DNA from: Agarophyton chilense
Lineage: Eukaryota; Rhodophyta; Florideophyceae; Gracilariales; Gracilariaceae
Length of the DNA stretch: 64,000 bases
NCBI GenBank assembly: GCA_030374765.1
Contig: JARGXX010000086.1
Span: 434,001-498,000, forward strand
Direction of reading: 5' to 3'
Under the pieces are notes generated by a model that saw only the letters and a program-made list of their open reading frames with translations, made no database searches and was not told the origin of the DNA. The number at the start of each line of letters is the position of its first letter. Position 1 is the first letter of the stretch. The position numbers and the translations under genes are program-made. This document shows positions 22,353 through 33,569 of this stretch, piece by piece.

Positions 22353-24106
22353 CCCACTTGTCCTGTTGGACCACGAAACTCTCTTGCAATGACGTCAGCA
22401 GCACGTCCTTTTCATAACTTCGCCCTCCGGCCTCTTCATCTCCCTGTGTGCGAGTGTTAGTTTTAGTTGCAAACATGTGTTTTCACCCCTTGCCTTTCTC
22501 AGCTCCCCCTTCATGTCTCCAAGCATGGCCAAAAGCTAGATCCGCCCCATAAACTTCGTTTCCACATACTCCATCCCCTCTTGTTCGCCTTTCTTCCCCG
22601 GACGAATTGCATCCTCGTCCTTTTTCTCCTCATCCCCACCACTTTTCCAGAGTCCCTCTCCCTTTTCAACCTCCCCGCTCTTCCTCCCTTCCCTCATACT
22701 CTACTTTCTTGGAGGTCTCCCCGAGCCCACTCGGTCGTTTGACCCCTCAGCGTCTCCGTGTTCGACACTCCTCACAGCATGATCCGGAGTTTGCCAAAAA
22801 GAAGACCGTTGCATTGATCTGGGTGATGTAACTCTGCGAATCTGCACTCCCTTCCTTCCAAAAACGACTCCTTTTCCCTTAGGCTTCGTCCCTACACGCT
22901 CCTCCCTGCTCACGCTTGGTACGGTCCTTGTAAAACTAACTTGGCCCTTCTTCTGTCCCCCATTCTCACCGCCACCTGGAAGTATTTCGTCCTTTGCATC
23001 GTCAAAGACGTGTTTCTCTGATACAGCAGTGCCTCCGCGTACCTCATCCATTCCTTAACCATCCCCTTCTGCCTCACTGCCGTCTCCTTTGTCATGGGCG
23101 TTAGAACTATGGGAACGACTAAACGGTCGCCTCTTTGCTTCTCTCTCGGCCCCATGCTCTTCCTCACTAGCTAAGGTTGGAATGTCGACAACGACTCTAT
23201 TACGAGTCACCAGACCTCCCGGCTTTCTTTCGTTCCTCCTCACCACCTGGCTCACCGTACCTTCCGTCGCAGACGACGAACACCCTTCCTGCTCCTTTTC
23301 CTTCACCGTCTTAGCGGAGCACTTCTTGACTGGAGGTGCAGACGGAGCGGAGGACGGTTTCAGTGGAAGAGTCGCGGCTCCGCCACGAAAACGTTTCATC
23401 ATATTCACGTCCCAGCAATAGAAAGAGTCGCTCTTTATGTCCCCCAGACTTTTTGGTACGGTATCTGTGGTTTTGAATGGATAAGGGTAATCCATTTCTT
23501 TCTCATCCTGAATCACCACCTTCCATACCACCACGAGTTCATTCTTCGCCGACCAGTTTGTGATCATGCAACTTTCTCACCAAATCTCCCATACGTTCTC
23601 CGTCGCATCAATGCACCCTCTACAAATGCCTTCCGAACGACCTTCTTTTCACCATTTGGCTCGGTCACCAACATAGGCACCCGTTCGTCAGTTTTCGGCT
23701 TTTATGGTAGGATTCCTACTTTCTTTGCGGCATCGCACCGCTGTGCGTTGTAAGAATCGCGTCGCTCCTGCTAGAGAAGTGACAAGCGGCTTGGATTTCC
23801 AAGATCTCCGAATGAGCCTCCTGTTCTCTGCGTTTGCGTTTCTGCGCCGCATTACGTGCACAAGTCCTCTCCTTAAGCCCATCACGCGTCCACGTCAGGT
23901 AGACTTGTTCCCACAATCGCCGCTGCAATAATGTAGGTATCTCGACGAACGTTCAGATCGGCCCGCCATCGCCACAACTCAGAGCCGAACAGTCTCCGTG
24001 GGATGACCATCTTATTTCCAAATTTACTGGTAATTCCATCACAAACAATCCGCGGACGTATCGCTCAGGCAGTGGTCCTTTCTTGGTGCTCGCCGTGGAG
24101 TCGTCT
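22353..24106 (-). pseudogene. Broken unrecognised coding region
   Basis: Coding-like minus-strand frames run through this segment. Examples are KKGPLPERYVRGLFVMELPV (about 24080), NKMVIPRRLFGSELWRWRAD (about 23980), a basic stretch around CARNAAQKRKRREQEAHSE (about 23830), RVPMLVTEPNGEKKVVRKAF (about 23640), and EMDYPYPFKTTDTVPKSLGD (about 23490). The last runs into a Ser/Lys-rich tail to about 22700, with one in-frame stop at 23055-23057. Codon use and residue pattern look like a real protein of about 450 residues, now spread over three frames. I do not recognise a domain. About 350 bp (22353-22700) directly beyond element B show no gene. Confidence 0.35.
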
Positions 24107-25612
24107 TTTGATTATATAAAACATTTATTAAACAAGTGGCTAGGCTAATTTATATATTTGCATATGTCACAGGCTCTTATGAGCGCAAAAACAATGACTG
24201 TACCCTTAAGAGTTGTTTTTGAGTTGTTTTCGAAATAAAACTACGCTTCAAAAAAATTCAATTTTGAACAGTTGTTTCGGTCGAATAGAGACTAGGGCTA
24301 CATGTTTCATTGTAGAACACAAGAATTTACAGTACGTTTCAAATAAATACCCTTCCGAAAACCGGGCCAAAAATGACTTTTTCTGTAATGTAGAGCCAAT
24401 TTCTCACCGAATAAAACCTGTTCAAGTCAGAAACATTGTTTCTTAAACATATCCTTTATACGATATAGAGCTCCATAATGACTTGAGTACCGTCTTTATC
24501 TCGCCCAAAATCAAATGAAAATGATTAGATTGGACCACATAGGCATGATCCCAACTTTTATAGCGCAAAAACAAATGAAAAGCTCAAAAAAACAATGAAT
24601 ACGAACTTTTCTGTTTGGTATGCATTCAAGCAATTTTTTAGCCATACCGCATTCTTTTCTAACAAAAAAACGAGTGGAAGTAAGCACTTTCTGTTCTATG
24701 ATACGTCATCGTGCAATAAAAGTTGCTTAAAACTGTATTTGAATGTAAAATGTTCTAAAATATGACGCAAAATAAAAATTTAAAATTGTTTACACTATAC
24801 AAAAACAAGAGAATCTTCTTTTGAAAACGCACCATACACGCAAACGTGCGTTTTGTTTCTCAGAAAAGGCTCATTAGAAAAGAGTATAAAAAAGATAATG
24901 TTTTGGACAAAAATTTGAATATGGACGGAACTCATTTCTACAATTTTTGTGAGCCCAATAATTTGAAAAACATTTAAGTTTTAGAATAAATTTCTTTGAT
25001 TTAGCATATGAGATGGTTTTTGATGGCAAACCTAAGCAAAAAAGAACTAAAATAGGGTTATTAAGCTATAATGACTTGAAAAAATTATGATAAAGTGTTA
25101 GAAAGTTATGTGCTACTTCATTTTTACTTTTCGAATGAATTAAATTATGGTTTTTAGCAAGATAGTGCGCTTTTAAAAAGTCAAATGTTTAGAAACAGTA
25201 CATGTATGGTTAAAATAAGACTGATACGGATCCTCCATTACAAATTTCCGATGTACACTTTATTGAAAACACGTATGGTGTGCTAGATTTGATGATTTAT
25301 GGGCAAAGTAGACAGTTCAGTACAGTTTTTTATTTCGAGAATTTATATCACAAATTACTGTCACCAAATTATCTCTAATTTGATTCATTTTTTATTTTAT
25401 AAATGATAAGGCACTCTTTAAGTGTCATTAGGGTTAAAGAAGCAAAGTCAAACTACTGAAAGCGCGCTATAAAGAATGACTGACGAAAGGATATGTTTTT
25501 GAAAAAGTAATTTGACTTGATATTTTTGATGTGTTGTTTTGATTGAGTGAACTGTAGTCGAAAAGGCATTTTACGAAAATTTCGTGCAAGGGATATGTTT
25601 TTGAAAGACTTA
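24107..25612. other. AT-rich island without genes
   Basis: About 1.5 kb of markedly AT-rich DNA (long A and T runs, no open frame of note) between segments of ordinary composition. Both borders are abrupt. On the minus strand the upper border carries a splice-donor-like GTAAGT (25607-25612) and the lower border an acceptor-like ...ATCAAAAG. A direct repeat GGATATGTTTTTGAAA occurs near 25488 and 25591. It may be a large intron of the broken minus-strand gene, or an insertion of other origin. Confidence 0.5.
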
Positions 25613-26096
25613 CGTGGTCTTCTAATGGAGAACTCCTGGAAAACACCTTCGTAGCTGCGGCTGCGTATGCAGGTTGTTCGTGGAGCTGGTGGCTGCAGTT
25701 TTTGTCCACCCCTTCCGGTCCCCATAATAGATACTGCAGGACCCCCATGAGAGGATCCTATTGGTTGGATGAAGCCTGGTGAGCTTACAGTACCTGTGTG
25801 AGCGTCATTGCCCTCCTTTAAAAGCCATCGGGCCAAAATGTTTCTGGACCATCAGCATCAAAGACCGGCCACTGCATGCGACGACGACGGACAGCGTAAC
25901 TAGTGTGGTACATAGCTCCGGCTCCGGTGCTCCCCGATCATTCGCAGTGGGCAACTGGAGCTAACCAAAAAACACTAATTTGTTGCGACGGTGGCTATAG
26001 TTAGACTCAACTCTCACAGAGGTTCCAGACAGAAACCGAAACCATACATTGCTTTGGGATAAAGTAGAGATCACTCTCAGATTCTTCGAGGAAAAC
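25613..26096. other. Spacer upstream of Nop16, with a coding-like minus-strand stretch
   Basis: On the minus strand, 25836-25612 reads ARWLLKEGNDAHTGTVSSPG and continues to a Arg/Ser-rich SIRRPRK at the border of the AT-rich island. An offset frame just upstream gives MQWPVFDADGPETFWPDG. It could be the first exon of the decayed gene at 22353-24106. The remaining 130 bp up to 26096 must hold the Nop16 promoter; no clear motif was seen. Confidence 0.3.
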
Positions 26097-26600
26097 ATGG
26101 GAAAACCAAGACCAGGCTCTCGAAGAGGAATGACCAAGTTGTACAAGAGCGCCAAAAGATCCGCAAAGAAAAAAGCGGCGCAGCAACGATCCATACGACC
26201 ACGCGCATCGATTGTACCCCATGACACAATTCGTTCCGCGTGGGATTCACGATTGACCCCGGAGAAGAATATGTTCAAGATTGGTCTTCAAGCTAGTGTG
26301 AATCACATAAAAAAGACAGTATCTGAGAGGAAGGTAAGCATTCCGATAAAAAGCATTTCAAAGGGTTCAGAGGCTGTTGTCATGGAGCTAGAAAAGGAGG
26401 CAGCACGTGAAGAACGAAAGAATAATGTTGTTCGCCCTGGTGAGAGACGAGCTTTAGAGGCCATGATTAGGCGTCATGGAAAGAACTGGGAAGCAATGGC
26501 ACGTGACATCAAACTGAATTACTTGCAGTGGACTCCGAATCAGCTGCAGAAGAAAGTTGAGCGCATGCGCTCCATCGACGCGATGACCGCGAAATGCTGA
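26097..26600 (+). CDS. NOP16: Nop16-like ribosome biogenesis protein
   Basis: A 167-residue protein from the ATG at 26097 (MGKPRPGSRRGMTKLYKSAK). The N-terminus is a basic nucleolar-type region. The centre has IRSAWDSRLTPEKNMFKIGL, equivalent to the Nop16 W-D-x-x-x-T-x-x-x-N-x-x-x-x-G-L segment. The C-terminus has EAMIRRHGKNWEAMARDIKL followed by NYLQWTPNQLQKKVERM, the family's most conserved block (usually Y-G-x-D-x-x-A-M-A-R-D-x-K-x-N-x-x-Q-x-T). Nop16 is a late-acting 60S pre-ribosome factor in the nucleolus. The frame is open further upstream but has no earlier ATG. Length and composition are normal for the family and no intron is needed. It looks intact. Confidence 0.88.
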   Translation: MGKPRPGSRRGMTKLYKSAKRSAKKKAAQQRSIRPRASIVPHDTIRSAWDSRLTPEKNMFKIGLQASVNHIKKTVSERKVSIPIKSISKGSEAVVMELEKEAAREERKNNVVRPGERRALEAMIRRHGKNWEAMARDIKLNYLQWTPNQLQKKVERMRSIDAMTAKC

Positions 26601-27194
26601 CGGCAAGCATTTCTTTCTAATCGATCCTTCCTCGTACTGAAATAGAATTAGCTTGGTTCGTGGGCTAACATGGCTATGACAACTGGACTACTCATCAGAT
26701 AACCGTACGCAACCGCTCAGTTCCCAAGTGCTCTTTTCGTCGCATTTCTCAGAGGCACGGTTTCCAACCGTCCGTTCATCGGCCATTATCTTCCGCTCCA
26801 GTTCTGCCACGCAATATCGCACCACCCAGACAGGATTAGATGTCGAGTTTTTCTTCACCAACCTTCAACCTCCATCACTCACTAACAAGCCGCCCACTGA
26901 TCACACCACCTCTCCAGGCCCTCGTAAAGCATTCCCAGTGCTTCACAACCACTCATCTCTCACCACCATTCCCGTCGGGCGTTATATGTCGCCACGTCCT
27001 TTCTCGCGGATGCTTCGTCTTTCATCGTCGTCCTCGTACCCCGTGTATTCACATCGCAGCACGTAGTTACAATCACCCGTTTACAGCAATTTCGTCTGTT
27101 CTTCATTGTTGCTTAGTGATATTAACACGCGCCTAGTGCACAGCTCCTTTTGACGAATCTATCGCTGCTGCTCCTTCACTCATCACTGCGCACA
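26601..27194. other. Intergenic spacer between NOP16 and the zinc-finger gene
   Basis: 594 bp. Pyrimidine- and C-rich on the plus strand towards 27194, consistent with a promoter/leader. Open frames of about 100 codons here lack recognisable domains, and I regard them as chance. Nothing else was seen. Confidence 0.4.
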
Positions 27195-28262
27195 ATGTAT
27201 CATCCGTCTCCATTTATTTCTAAACAGGCCAAAGCTGAAGACCTGTCCCCTTTGAAAACCCCTGCTCTGCAACTTCTTTTTTCCGACGTCACCGCTCCTC
27301 CGTCCAGCCATATCCCCAGTACCCATTATGACATCTATCAAGCTCTGCAGTCGTCAGAGTGGGACTTTGCCACACAGATCCACCCGCCACTACCAGTACA
27401 TCCTTTGCAACTCGGCCTCGATGTGTCACAAACGAACTTGGTGTTTGAGCAACAAGTGCCGGTTGCTGATTATCTATCCTGTTTACTTCCAAGTGCGACT
27501 GAAGAACAGCGTCAACACAATCCGCCCGACGGTCATCTCGATACTTCCTTACATCCATCGGTGAATTGGGGTTCGTCCGAGTCGGCAGCATCTTCTCAGT
27601 GTGAGCTATCTCAGATACCGTGCTCGCAGTACAACCAACCTCTACCTCCAAGCATACGACCAAACGTTGAGCCAACGTCTACACTTACACCTGTACAAAG
27701 CTCGCAAACTCAGCCTCCTGCGGTTTTGACGCGACAAAATGTTCGCTGCGAGTGGGCTTCAGTTCCAATACGCCAAACAATTGTTCCTTCATCGTGCATA
27801 CCGCCGCCTGTGCCCGAATCACCGCCTAGTACTGCAAATTCCAAGTCATCAGGCGACATACGCCCCAAGCTTCGATTTTCTAAAGGAGCTTCGGCTTCTA
27901 AGTACTGCCACATATGCGGTCGCAATTCAAAGACAGTATCAGTATCGCAATGCTCCAATATCGGAATCGGGTTGTGCCGTAAAGTGGTCTGCGAAAAGTG
28001 TCTCATGCTGCATCGTGAGGAGATCGGATCGGCTTGTGGTCCTTCGTCACAATGGAAGTGTACGCATTGCGAGGGGGTTTGTCCCAAACGAGCAAGGTGT
28101 CACCAATATACAAAGAACAACCTTAGACGAAGAATGAAGAATGACTCGAAACAAACAAAAAAACTGCAAGAAATCAGAAAACGACGCTCTGAACTAGCGA
28201 TTGAAGAACGAGCAAGGGAACTGATGGAGCTGACTCGCAAGAACTCAAACTACGAGGAGTGA
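27195..28262 (+). CDS. Cysteine-rich zinc-finger protein, CDCA7-type (zf-4CXXC_R1-like)
   Basis: A 355-residue protein from the ATG at 27195 (MYHPSPFISKQAKAEDLSPL). The first 230 residues are Pro/Ser/Gln-rich and probably disordered. Residues about 236-303 hold a compact Cys cluster: KYCHICGRNSKTVSVSQC, then GLCRKVVCEKCLMLHREE, then QWKCTHCEGVCPKRARCHQY. The W-x-C-x-x-C-x-G-x-C end and the C-x-x-C spacing resemble the zf-4CXXC_R1 finger of CDCA7. In animals and plants that protein recruits the HELLS/DDM1 remodeller to support DNA methylation of repeats. The C-terminus is a basic helix (RRRMKNDSKQTKKLQEIRKR). Assignment rests on the finger alone; other chromatin proteins carry related fingers. 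The gene is intronless and looks intact. Confidence 0.65.
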   Translation: MYHPSPFISKQAKAEDLSPLKTPALQLLFSDVTAPPSSHIPSTHYDIYQALQSSEWDFATQIHPPLPVHPLQLGLDVSQTNLVFEQQVPVADYLSCLLPSATEEQRQHNPPDGHLDTSLHPSVNWGSSESAASSQCELSQIPCSQYNQPLPPSIRPNVEPTSTLTPVQSSQTQPPAVLTRQNVRCEWASVPIRQTIVPSSCIPPPVPESPPSTANSKSSGDIRPKLRFSKGASASKYCHICGRNSKTVSVSQCSNIGIGLCRKVVCEKCLMLHREEIGSACGPSSQWKCTHCEGVCPKRARCHQYTKNNLRRRMKNDSKQTKKLQEIRKRRSELAIEERARELMELTRKNSNYEE

Positions 28263-31192
28263 TTCAAACTCATTTCATGCTCGCAAACTTTGTATTGTTG
28301 ACTAAATATGAGAATTAACATTTCGTAGGGGCTTGACTAACGACCGCCAGTAGCAGGTAGTAATCTTTGAATAGCGGAGAACGGTTGATACTTTTCGATC
28401 AACTTTAAAAATAGTAGATAGGACCATCTGTAAATCTGGAGTGATGATTCAATTTCACGAGCGGCGGTTCTCGTCCCAACCGTTGAACAGACAAATTGTA
28501 ACTTGTTTTCGTCTGTTCCGGTCTTCGGTGTTCTAAGTCCTCTATCTTTCCAATCAGGAGACCCTTAGATGTCAGAGCAGCTTCTTTACAAAGCCACAGG
28601 TCTCAGTTAAGCGCGCACATAGTGTTAAGTGCAATAATTTATTTGTTCTTTAACAAACTTTAGAATACTGATTCCCTTGATCACATCCAGTGAGACGGTA
28701 ATATCTTAATAGATGCTTTACGTGTCAAGCTGTTCCGGTACAGGAGTTTGAAATAAGTGTACCACATGAGGAGGCAGACTCATCCCCTCTGCTACGGCTA
28801 CGCTGGATTGTTGTGAAAAAGCATGCGTACGCAGAGGATATCTTACGTCGAAATCTGGAATCAGGACATGATCGGGGGTTCCATATACACTTACAGTCGA
28901 AGTGGGGGATCGGTGTCCTGGCCTCTCCTCTGGTCTCCTAAGTCACAAATTCGCAATAAGCTCACCTATTTCCCTCTTCATCACGGACCTAGGTGTCACA
29001 TTATTAGAACGTTCCCGCCGAGATACATGAAGCATCAGACCATAGGACGATTTCCAGAGAACGATTTTATAGTTATTTCCATTGCATTTACTCACACATA
29101 GAAATGAATTCTCTTTCTGAAGCAACCACGCTTAGTATTTCTGCAGTCTCCTCCTAAGCATTTGCTATCCGCTCACCTGGGCCGAGCGCAGTGTAAAGCG
29201 ACTGGTCGATCTTCAATTGGGTCTAGATGATGATATGAGGACTGGATGAAAGGAGCCGCTATGAGCTCTTGTGTCTTAGAATGTGACACGTACAGAGTCC
29301 CATAGAGCGATGTGCAGTATCGATGAGCTTTAGTGAAAGATGAGACAAGAGGTGAAAGTGGAGAAAAATGAAACTGAACGAAAAGGGAAGTATTGGGGGC
29401 AAAAAGGAAGTGCAGATGTCAGAAAAAGTTTTGTGATCGTAACATGGCTGTTGACATCGACCAGCAGACAGCAGCAGATTTCCTTTAGGACGCATTAGAG
29501 GTCGTTGGTGATGAGAAGGCGACAGTGAGTGGGCGGGTTGATACTAGGCAGCCCTTCGGGACTTGAGAAAAAGCCATGTAGTCGTTCATATGGAAAAAGG
29601 AAAGCACATACAGTATGGCATCCCATTCAAAGGTTTACTGAAGTTGTACCCATATTTGGTAGAAGGTACGTTTTGCACAGGCTTTATGGGATTCTGCAGA
29701 TACTTTTGCAAAAGGATATCCTGGCAGACGCAAGGGCCAGGGTCTTATTTATGACTGACTCTTTGAGGAATGAGAATATTGTTGACTGTTTCCGGAAAAT
29801 TGTGATTACCTTTAGATAGAAGCGAAGTTCTGACTAGTGACTGAGCGGTTAAGGGAAAGAGTCAGTGACAAAAACGATTTCTTTGCGAAGATCAAGGCAT
29901 TAACAGGCGGGGGTGGGAGATATAAGTGGTTTTCTTCACCAAAGGATGAAATTCTCGCCCATCGAAAGTAAGGTGTAGCTCTCAAGCTTTACCTTCTCTC
30001 GGTTCCTGCACTGCGTGAATCGGGTTTCGGCGGAACGGTGCTTGTGGCTAATGCACTGCATTGCTGGTCCTAAACGATGACGTAAGGTTTTTTGATGAAT
30101 ACCGGCACGAGGAAGACATGAGCGCGGATTTGGTATTGTGCTGACGTAGTGAGCGTGACGAGGGACGTTGCAATATCTGTTTTACACCCCTTTAGTTTAC
30201 AGAACAAACGCGAAATTTAGCACCGTACAGGTGTAGGGTTAGTATGATATGTGCGAGCATTCCCAAACCAGCATCAGAATCAGATGCATAGATGCACGTA
30301 GAACAACGAGGTTGTATGTTATTATTTCAAAGTTTCGGGAGAATGAAGGATGTCAACAATCTTTTTGTTCCCAAAACTTTGGAGGCAAACGCATCTGCTT
30401 CGTGCTGTAAAGCGCTCTCATGCGCATGCGTCCTAGCTTCGGACTTGTTTGTCTACCATCTAGCTAAGAAGGGTATTACAACAAAGCCAAAGGGCTCAAC
30501 ATTGCAAAATTCCCTCTAGACAACGTGAGCAGGGCTGCGGCGCTCATTAACTCTCTCAATGCTGTAAAGCGCGATAATAGATAAGCGCTAGTTAAAAGTT
30601 AATATTAGCTATCGCGAGGGAACGCCCACTCTGTTGCCCTTGGGTAACATGAGCGCGAAGACATGGAAGCAGAGCTGTTGCCAAAATTTCAAGTAAGAGG
30701 GTTAACTCGCGACATAAAAACATTGCCCATGTTGGCTAGACGCGCTGCAGCATGTGGCGATCGATTGGTCAGGAATGGCGACAGTGGCAGTGTACCTTTG
30801 TAGATTACCTTCCGGAGCCGGGGCAGGGGTGCGATTAGGGTCGGTTAGGGTAGAATTGGAGGGGGGGGGTGAAAATTATTTTGAAGAGTTGGCGGCAGCG
30901 GCGGCATCGATGGTGGGCACAATCTTTCAAAAGGCTTTTCCGCCGTTTACAGTGCAGTTTGCGCACATATGGCATACAGTCCGCGTTCAAAACTGCAGCT
31001 GACGAAGCCTCAAAAACGGCTTCATACAGCGTCTTTTCTAACGGGCTGCGCTGCGGACCATTTCGTCGTAGAGCCGCGCGTGCACAACACAACCACATGA
31101 CGGGAAGATAGCGCTGGGTGCCCCTCCCCAAGACCACCGACTTGGCGCCTTAACAACGCTCGCCTCACGAGTTCCGTTGCTCAATTCTACGC
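28263..31192. other. 2.9 kb spacer with one short coding-like stretch
   Basis: No recognised gene. At about 28745-28940 a plus-strand frame without stop reads EFEISVPHEEADSSPLLRLR, then WIVVKKHAYAEDILRRNLES and KWGIGVLASPLVS. It looks like decayed protein-coding sequence of unknown family. Further scraps are YGIPFKGLLKLYPYLVEG (about 29615-29670) and DKNDFFAKIKALTGGG (about 29860-29910), in different frames. The last kilobase before 31193 becomes GC-richer and holds a G9 run at 30861, probably promoter-proximal to the ARID gene. Confidence 0.35.
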
Positions 31193-32191
31193 ATGCGTGT
31201 GGGCTGTGACCCCTTCGCTTCTTGTGAAGAGATCATGTCGCATTTGCCCAACTTTTCGTACGTCCCCAACGCTTTCGGTGAAGGACGCGTGGAGCAGCGG
31301 CCGGCTGACAGTTCCAGCAGCAGCCGCGGCGACCGCGTCGAGCTGGCCCCAGGTGACTATTCCGGAAAGTTGCCGGTGGATATCGTGAATATGCCAGTGG
31401 TGCCCTGTCCGCTTATCAAGCTGGGCAACCGCGTCATCATCTGCGGAAGGTATTCGGATGAGCAGCCGTGCGTAAAGGCTGCCAACAACCTCGGCGTCAC
31501 GATGCTTTCCAAGACTTTCTCTGGACGCACTCCTCCGCACACCATGTGCAGGGAGGATCGCTTCCTGGCAGACTGGAAAGCGTTTCACCACGAAATATAC
31601 GGTCTTGTGCCCAAGTTGCCCACTGTCTCGGGCTCCAAACTGGACCTGTTTCTATTTGCGCAGCAGATTTTGCTGTTGGGCGGCATCGACACAGTGGTTG
31701 AAAAGAGAGGGTTCGTTGTGCTTGCAAAGCAGTTGCGTCTTTCCAAACCGTGCACGAGCGCTGCCACTGTTCTTCGTCGCGCACACCAATCACTGATGCA
31801 TCAATACGAACAAAAGTTGCTGCAAATAATGAGCAAACCCGCGACCGAGCCATACGCAGTGATGTCGTCGCGTAAGGAAGCCACCACATGGGATGCATGG
31901 CACGGTGAAGAAAGGGGCCCCCCCGGCAGCCCGCGAAGGAAAGTGAGACGATTGAGTGAGCCACACGCATACACTACTTCTCTACAAAGTGCGCATAGAT
32001 TGGAGTGTCGCGCACGACTATCAGCCGTGGAGCCACCCCCATTGCTGCCTCATGCTTGGCGGGATAACTTTGAAGCATTACCACGACTCCCCCCGTTGAG
32101 AATGCTAACTTCGGGTCTGACGAGGAGGGCTAACGCCGCAGCGAAACGGAAACAAGGTGGCGGCTCGGGACACCTCGATGATGCGAGGTGA
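31193..32191 (+). CDS. ARID/BRIGHT-domain DNA-binding protein
   Basis: A 332-residue protein from the ATG at 31193 (MRVGCDPFASCEEIMSHLPN); an in-frame ATG at 31235 is an alternative start. Residues about 124-212 form an ARID domain: FLADWKAFHHEIYGLVPKLP, then SGSKLDLFLFAQQILLLGGI, then FVVLAKQLRLSKPCTSAATV and LRRAHQSLMHQYEQKLL. The L-D-L-x-x-x-x-x-x-V/I-x-x-x-G-G motif and the final L-R/Y-x-x-x-L-x-x-Y-E are diagnostic. ARID proteins bind DNA, often AT-rich, and commonly belong to SWI/SNF-type remodellers or histone-demethylase complexes. No second domain is visible; the C-terminus is basic and Pro-rich (RRANAAAKRKQGGGSG). The gene is GC-rich relative to its surroundings, intronless and intact. 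Confidence 0.85.
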   Translation: MRVGCDPFASCEEIMSHLPNFSYVPNAFGEGRVEQRPADSSSSSRGDRVELAPGDYSGKLPVDIVNMPVVPCPLIKLGNRVIICGRYSDEQPCVKAANNLGVTMLSKTFSGRTPPHTMCREDRFLADWKAFHHEIYGLVPKLPTVSGSKLDLFLFAQQILLLGGIDTVVEKRGFVVLAKQLRLSKPCTSAATVLRRAHQSLMHQYEQKLLQIMSKPATEPYAVMSSRKEATTWDAWHGEERGPPGSPRRKVRRLSEPHAYTTSLQSAHRLECRARLSAVEPPPLLPHAWRDNFEALPRLPPLRMLTSGLTRRANAAAKRKQGGGSGHLDDAR

Positions 32192-33569
32192 CCAACGCAG
32201 GAGGCGAATTGTTTCAGGCGGGAGCAATGAGCCAATGGACAACGTGCCAGTGGAAAATGAACCAATGACGTGCGTTGGTTGTTTCTGTTGTCGGAAACCG
32301 TGGTAGGCAGAAGTGTGGCTGTGCGGTGCTCGGGGGAGGGGGTGGGGGGTGGATCGCTACTGAGGGGGTGATATGGGCTCGGGGTGGCCATCACCCTCAC
32401 TGAGACCCAGGTAGAGCGAGCGCCTTTAGCTTCAAGGGGATGGCATTGCTAACGAGCCACAGCATGCGGGACGAAGAAGGTAATCGTTTCATTTTCCGTG
32501 TCTCCATGAAACGCACTTGACTATTCGAGAATTCAGTTCCTAAAACATACTTTCGAGGAATGCTTGAAAAGATAACGCATCTTTGCTGCCGTGGGGAACG
32601 GAGGGCGCACGCCTCTCGGCATTATGCAGCGGGACGGAGAAGCATTGTGAACTCGTGAACATAGGCTCAACTGCGGCTGCGCCATGCCATAGGCGCCCCT
32701 GTGCGAGTCGCAGTATCATACAGTTTGTCGGTTTCACTTCAAGTCGGGGATACGTCATGCATGCGGAGCACGCGTGCCGGGCGGCATTTGCTCTTTGCTG
32801 CAACATGTGGTTGGTGCTGCGCCTCTTCCGTTTTCAGGTTTGGTGCACCGTGTCGGTGCATGGCGACGAAGCAACAGCAATGTCGTGCGCCAGTTTGGCA
32901 AACTGGCAGTGATTGCCACAATGACACAATGACCCCGCTAGCATTCCACTCCTCCTACAATGTGTAGTGCCCATGAATTCTCACGAGGGTGGCGATGCCC
33001 GGTGGACATCGGTAAACACTGTACTGTTGTGAATGACGTAATAGAACTACACGGAGAACTACGGAACACGTCCGAAATTTAAACAAGGACTGTATGGGAC
33101 AATGATCAAGGAACCCGCCGTACCGAAAGTGTTCATGAATTTGTGCTACGTGTACATGGTCTCAATGACAACATATGTTCACAGCGCTTATAGCACTGCA
33201 AGGACCGTTGCAAATGCACGGACAGAGACCACTTGCAGAATAATTCAAATGCCGTACACCCTATTAAACCGCAACTCATCCACTCCCATCTCTCCCTCCC
33301 TATTGGCCGCCCATAATAAATACTTCTTGTGTAATATTTTCCCAGCGCGGAGTGTATGCTCAAATCGAGGATCGCTTACCCTTGCACTAGCTAGAGCTAC
33401 TAGAGGTCAGGCCTTTTGTGAGTCACCAACGGAGGTTGCTACCTTCGCCCTTCGTAGCTGTAGAAGGTAATCTGATCCGAACCTCGTACTGGACACTTGC
33501 GATTCCCAGCCCCACTTGCACTTACTCCCGACATAACCATCTTTCTCGTGCGACCTCCTCACTCACATA
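32192..33569. other. Intergenic spacer
   Basis: 1.4 kb between the ARID and methyltransferase-like genes. It contains a G-rich tract at 32331-32353 (runs of 5, 5 and 6 G) about 140 bp after the ARID stop, and an inverted CCAGTTTGGC/GCAAACTGGC pair near 32890-32910. No open frame here carries a recognisable domain. Confidence 0.4.

Noticed and set aside
24107-25612. Organelle-derived insert
   Set aside because: AT-rich composition alone suggested it, but there are no organelle genes, tRNAs or long open frames.
30835-30850. Two TTAGGG-like units (ATTAGGGTCGGTTAGGGTAG)
   Set aside because: Only two imperfect copies in a GC-rich promoter-like region; not enough for an interstitial telomere array.
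32331-32353. G-rich tract that could form a G-quadruplex downstream of the ARID gene
   Set aside because: Only three full G-runs close together; the fourth is about 15 bases away. Suggestive but not supportable as a feature.
32583-32912. 109-codon open frame between ARID and methyltransferase genes
   Set aside because: Cys/Arg-rich random-looking translation with competing opposite-strand frames; no motif.
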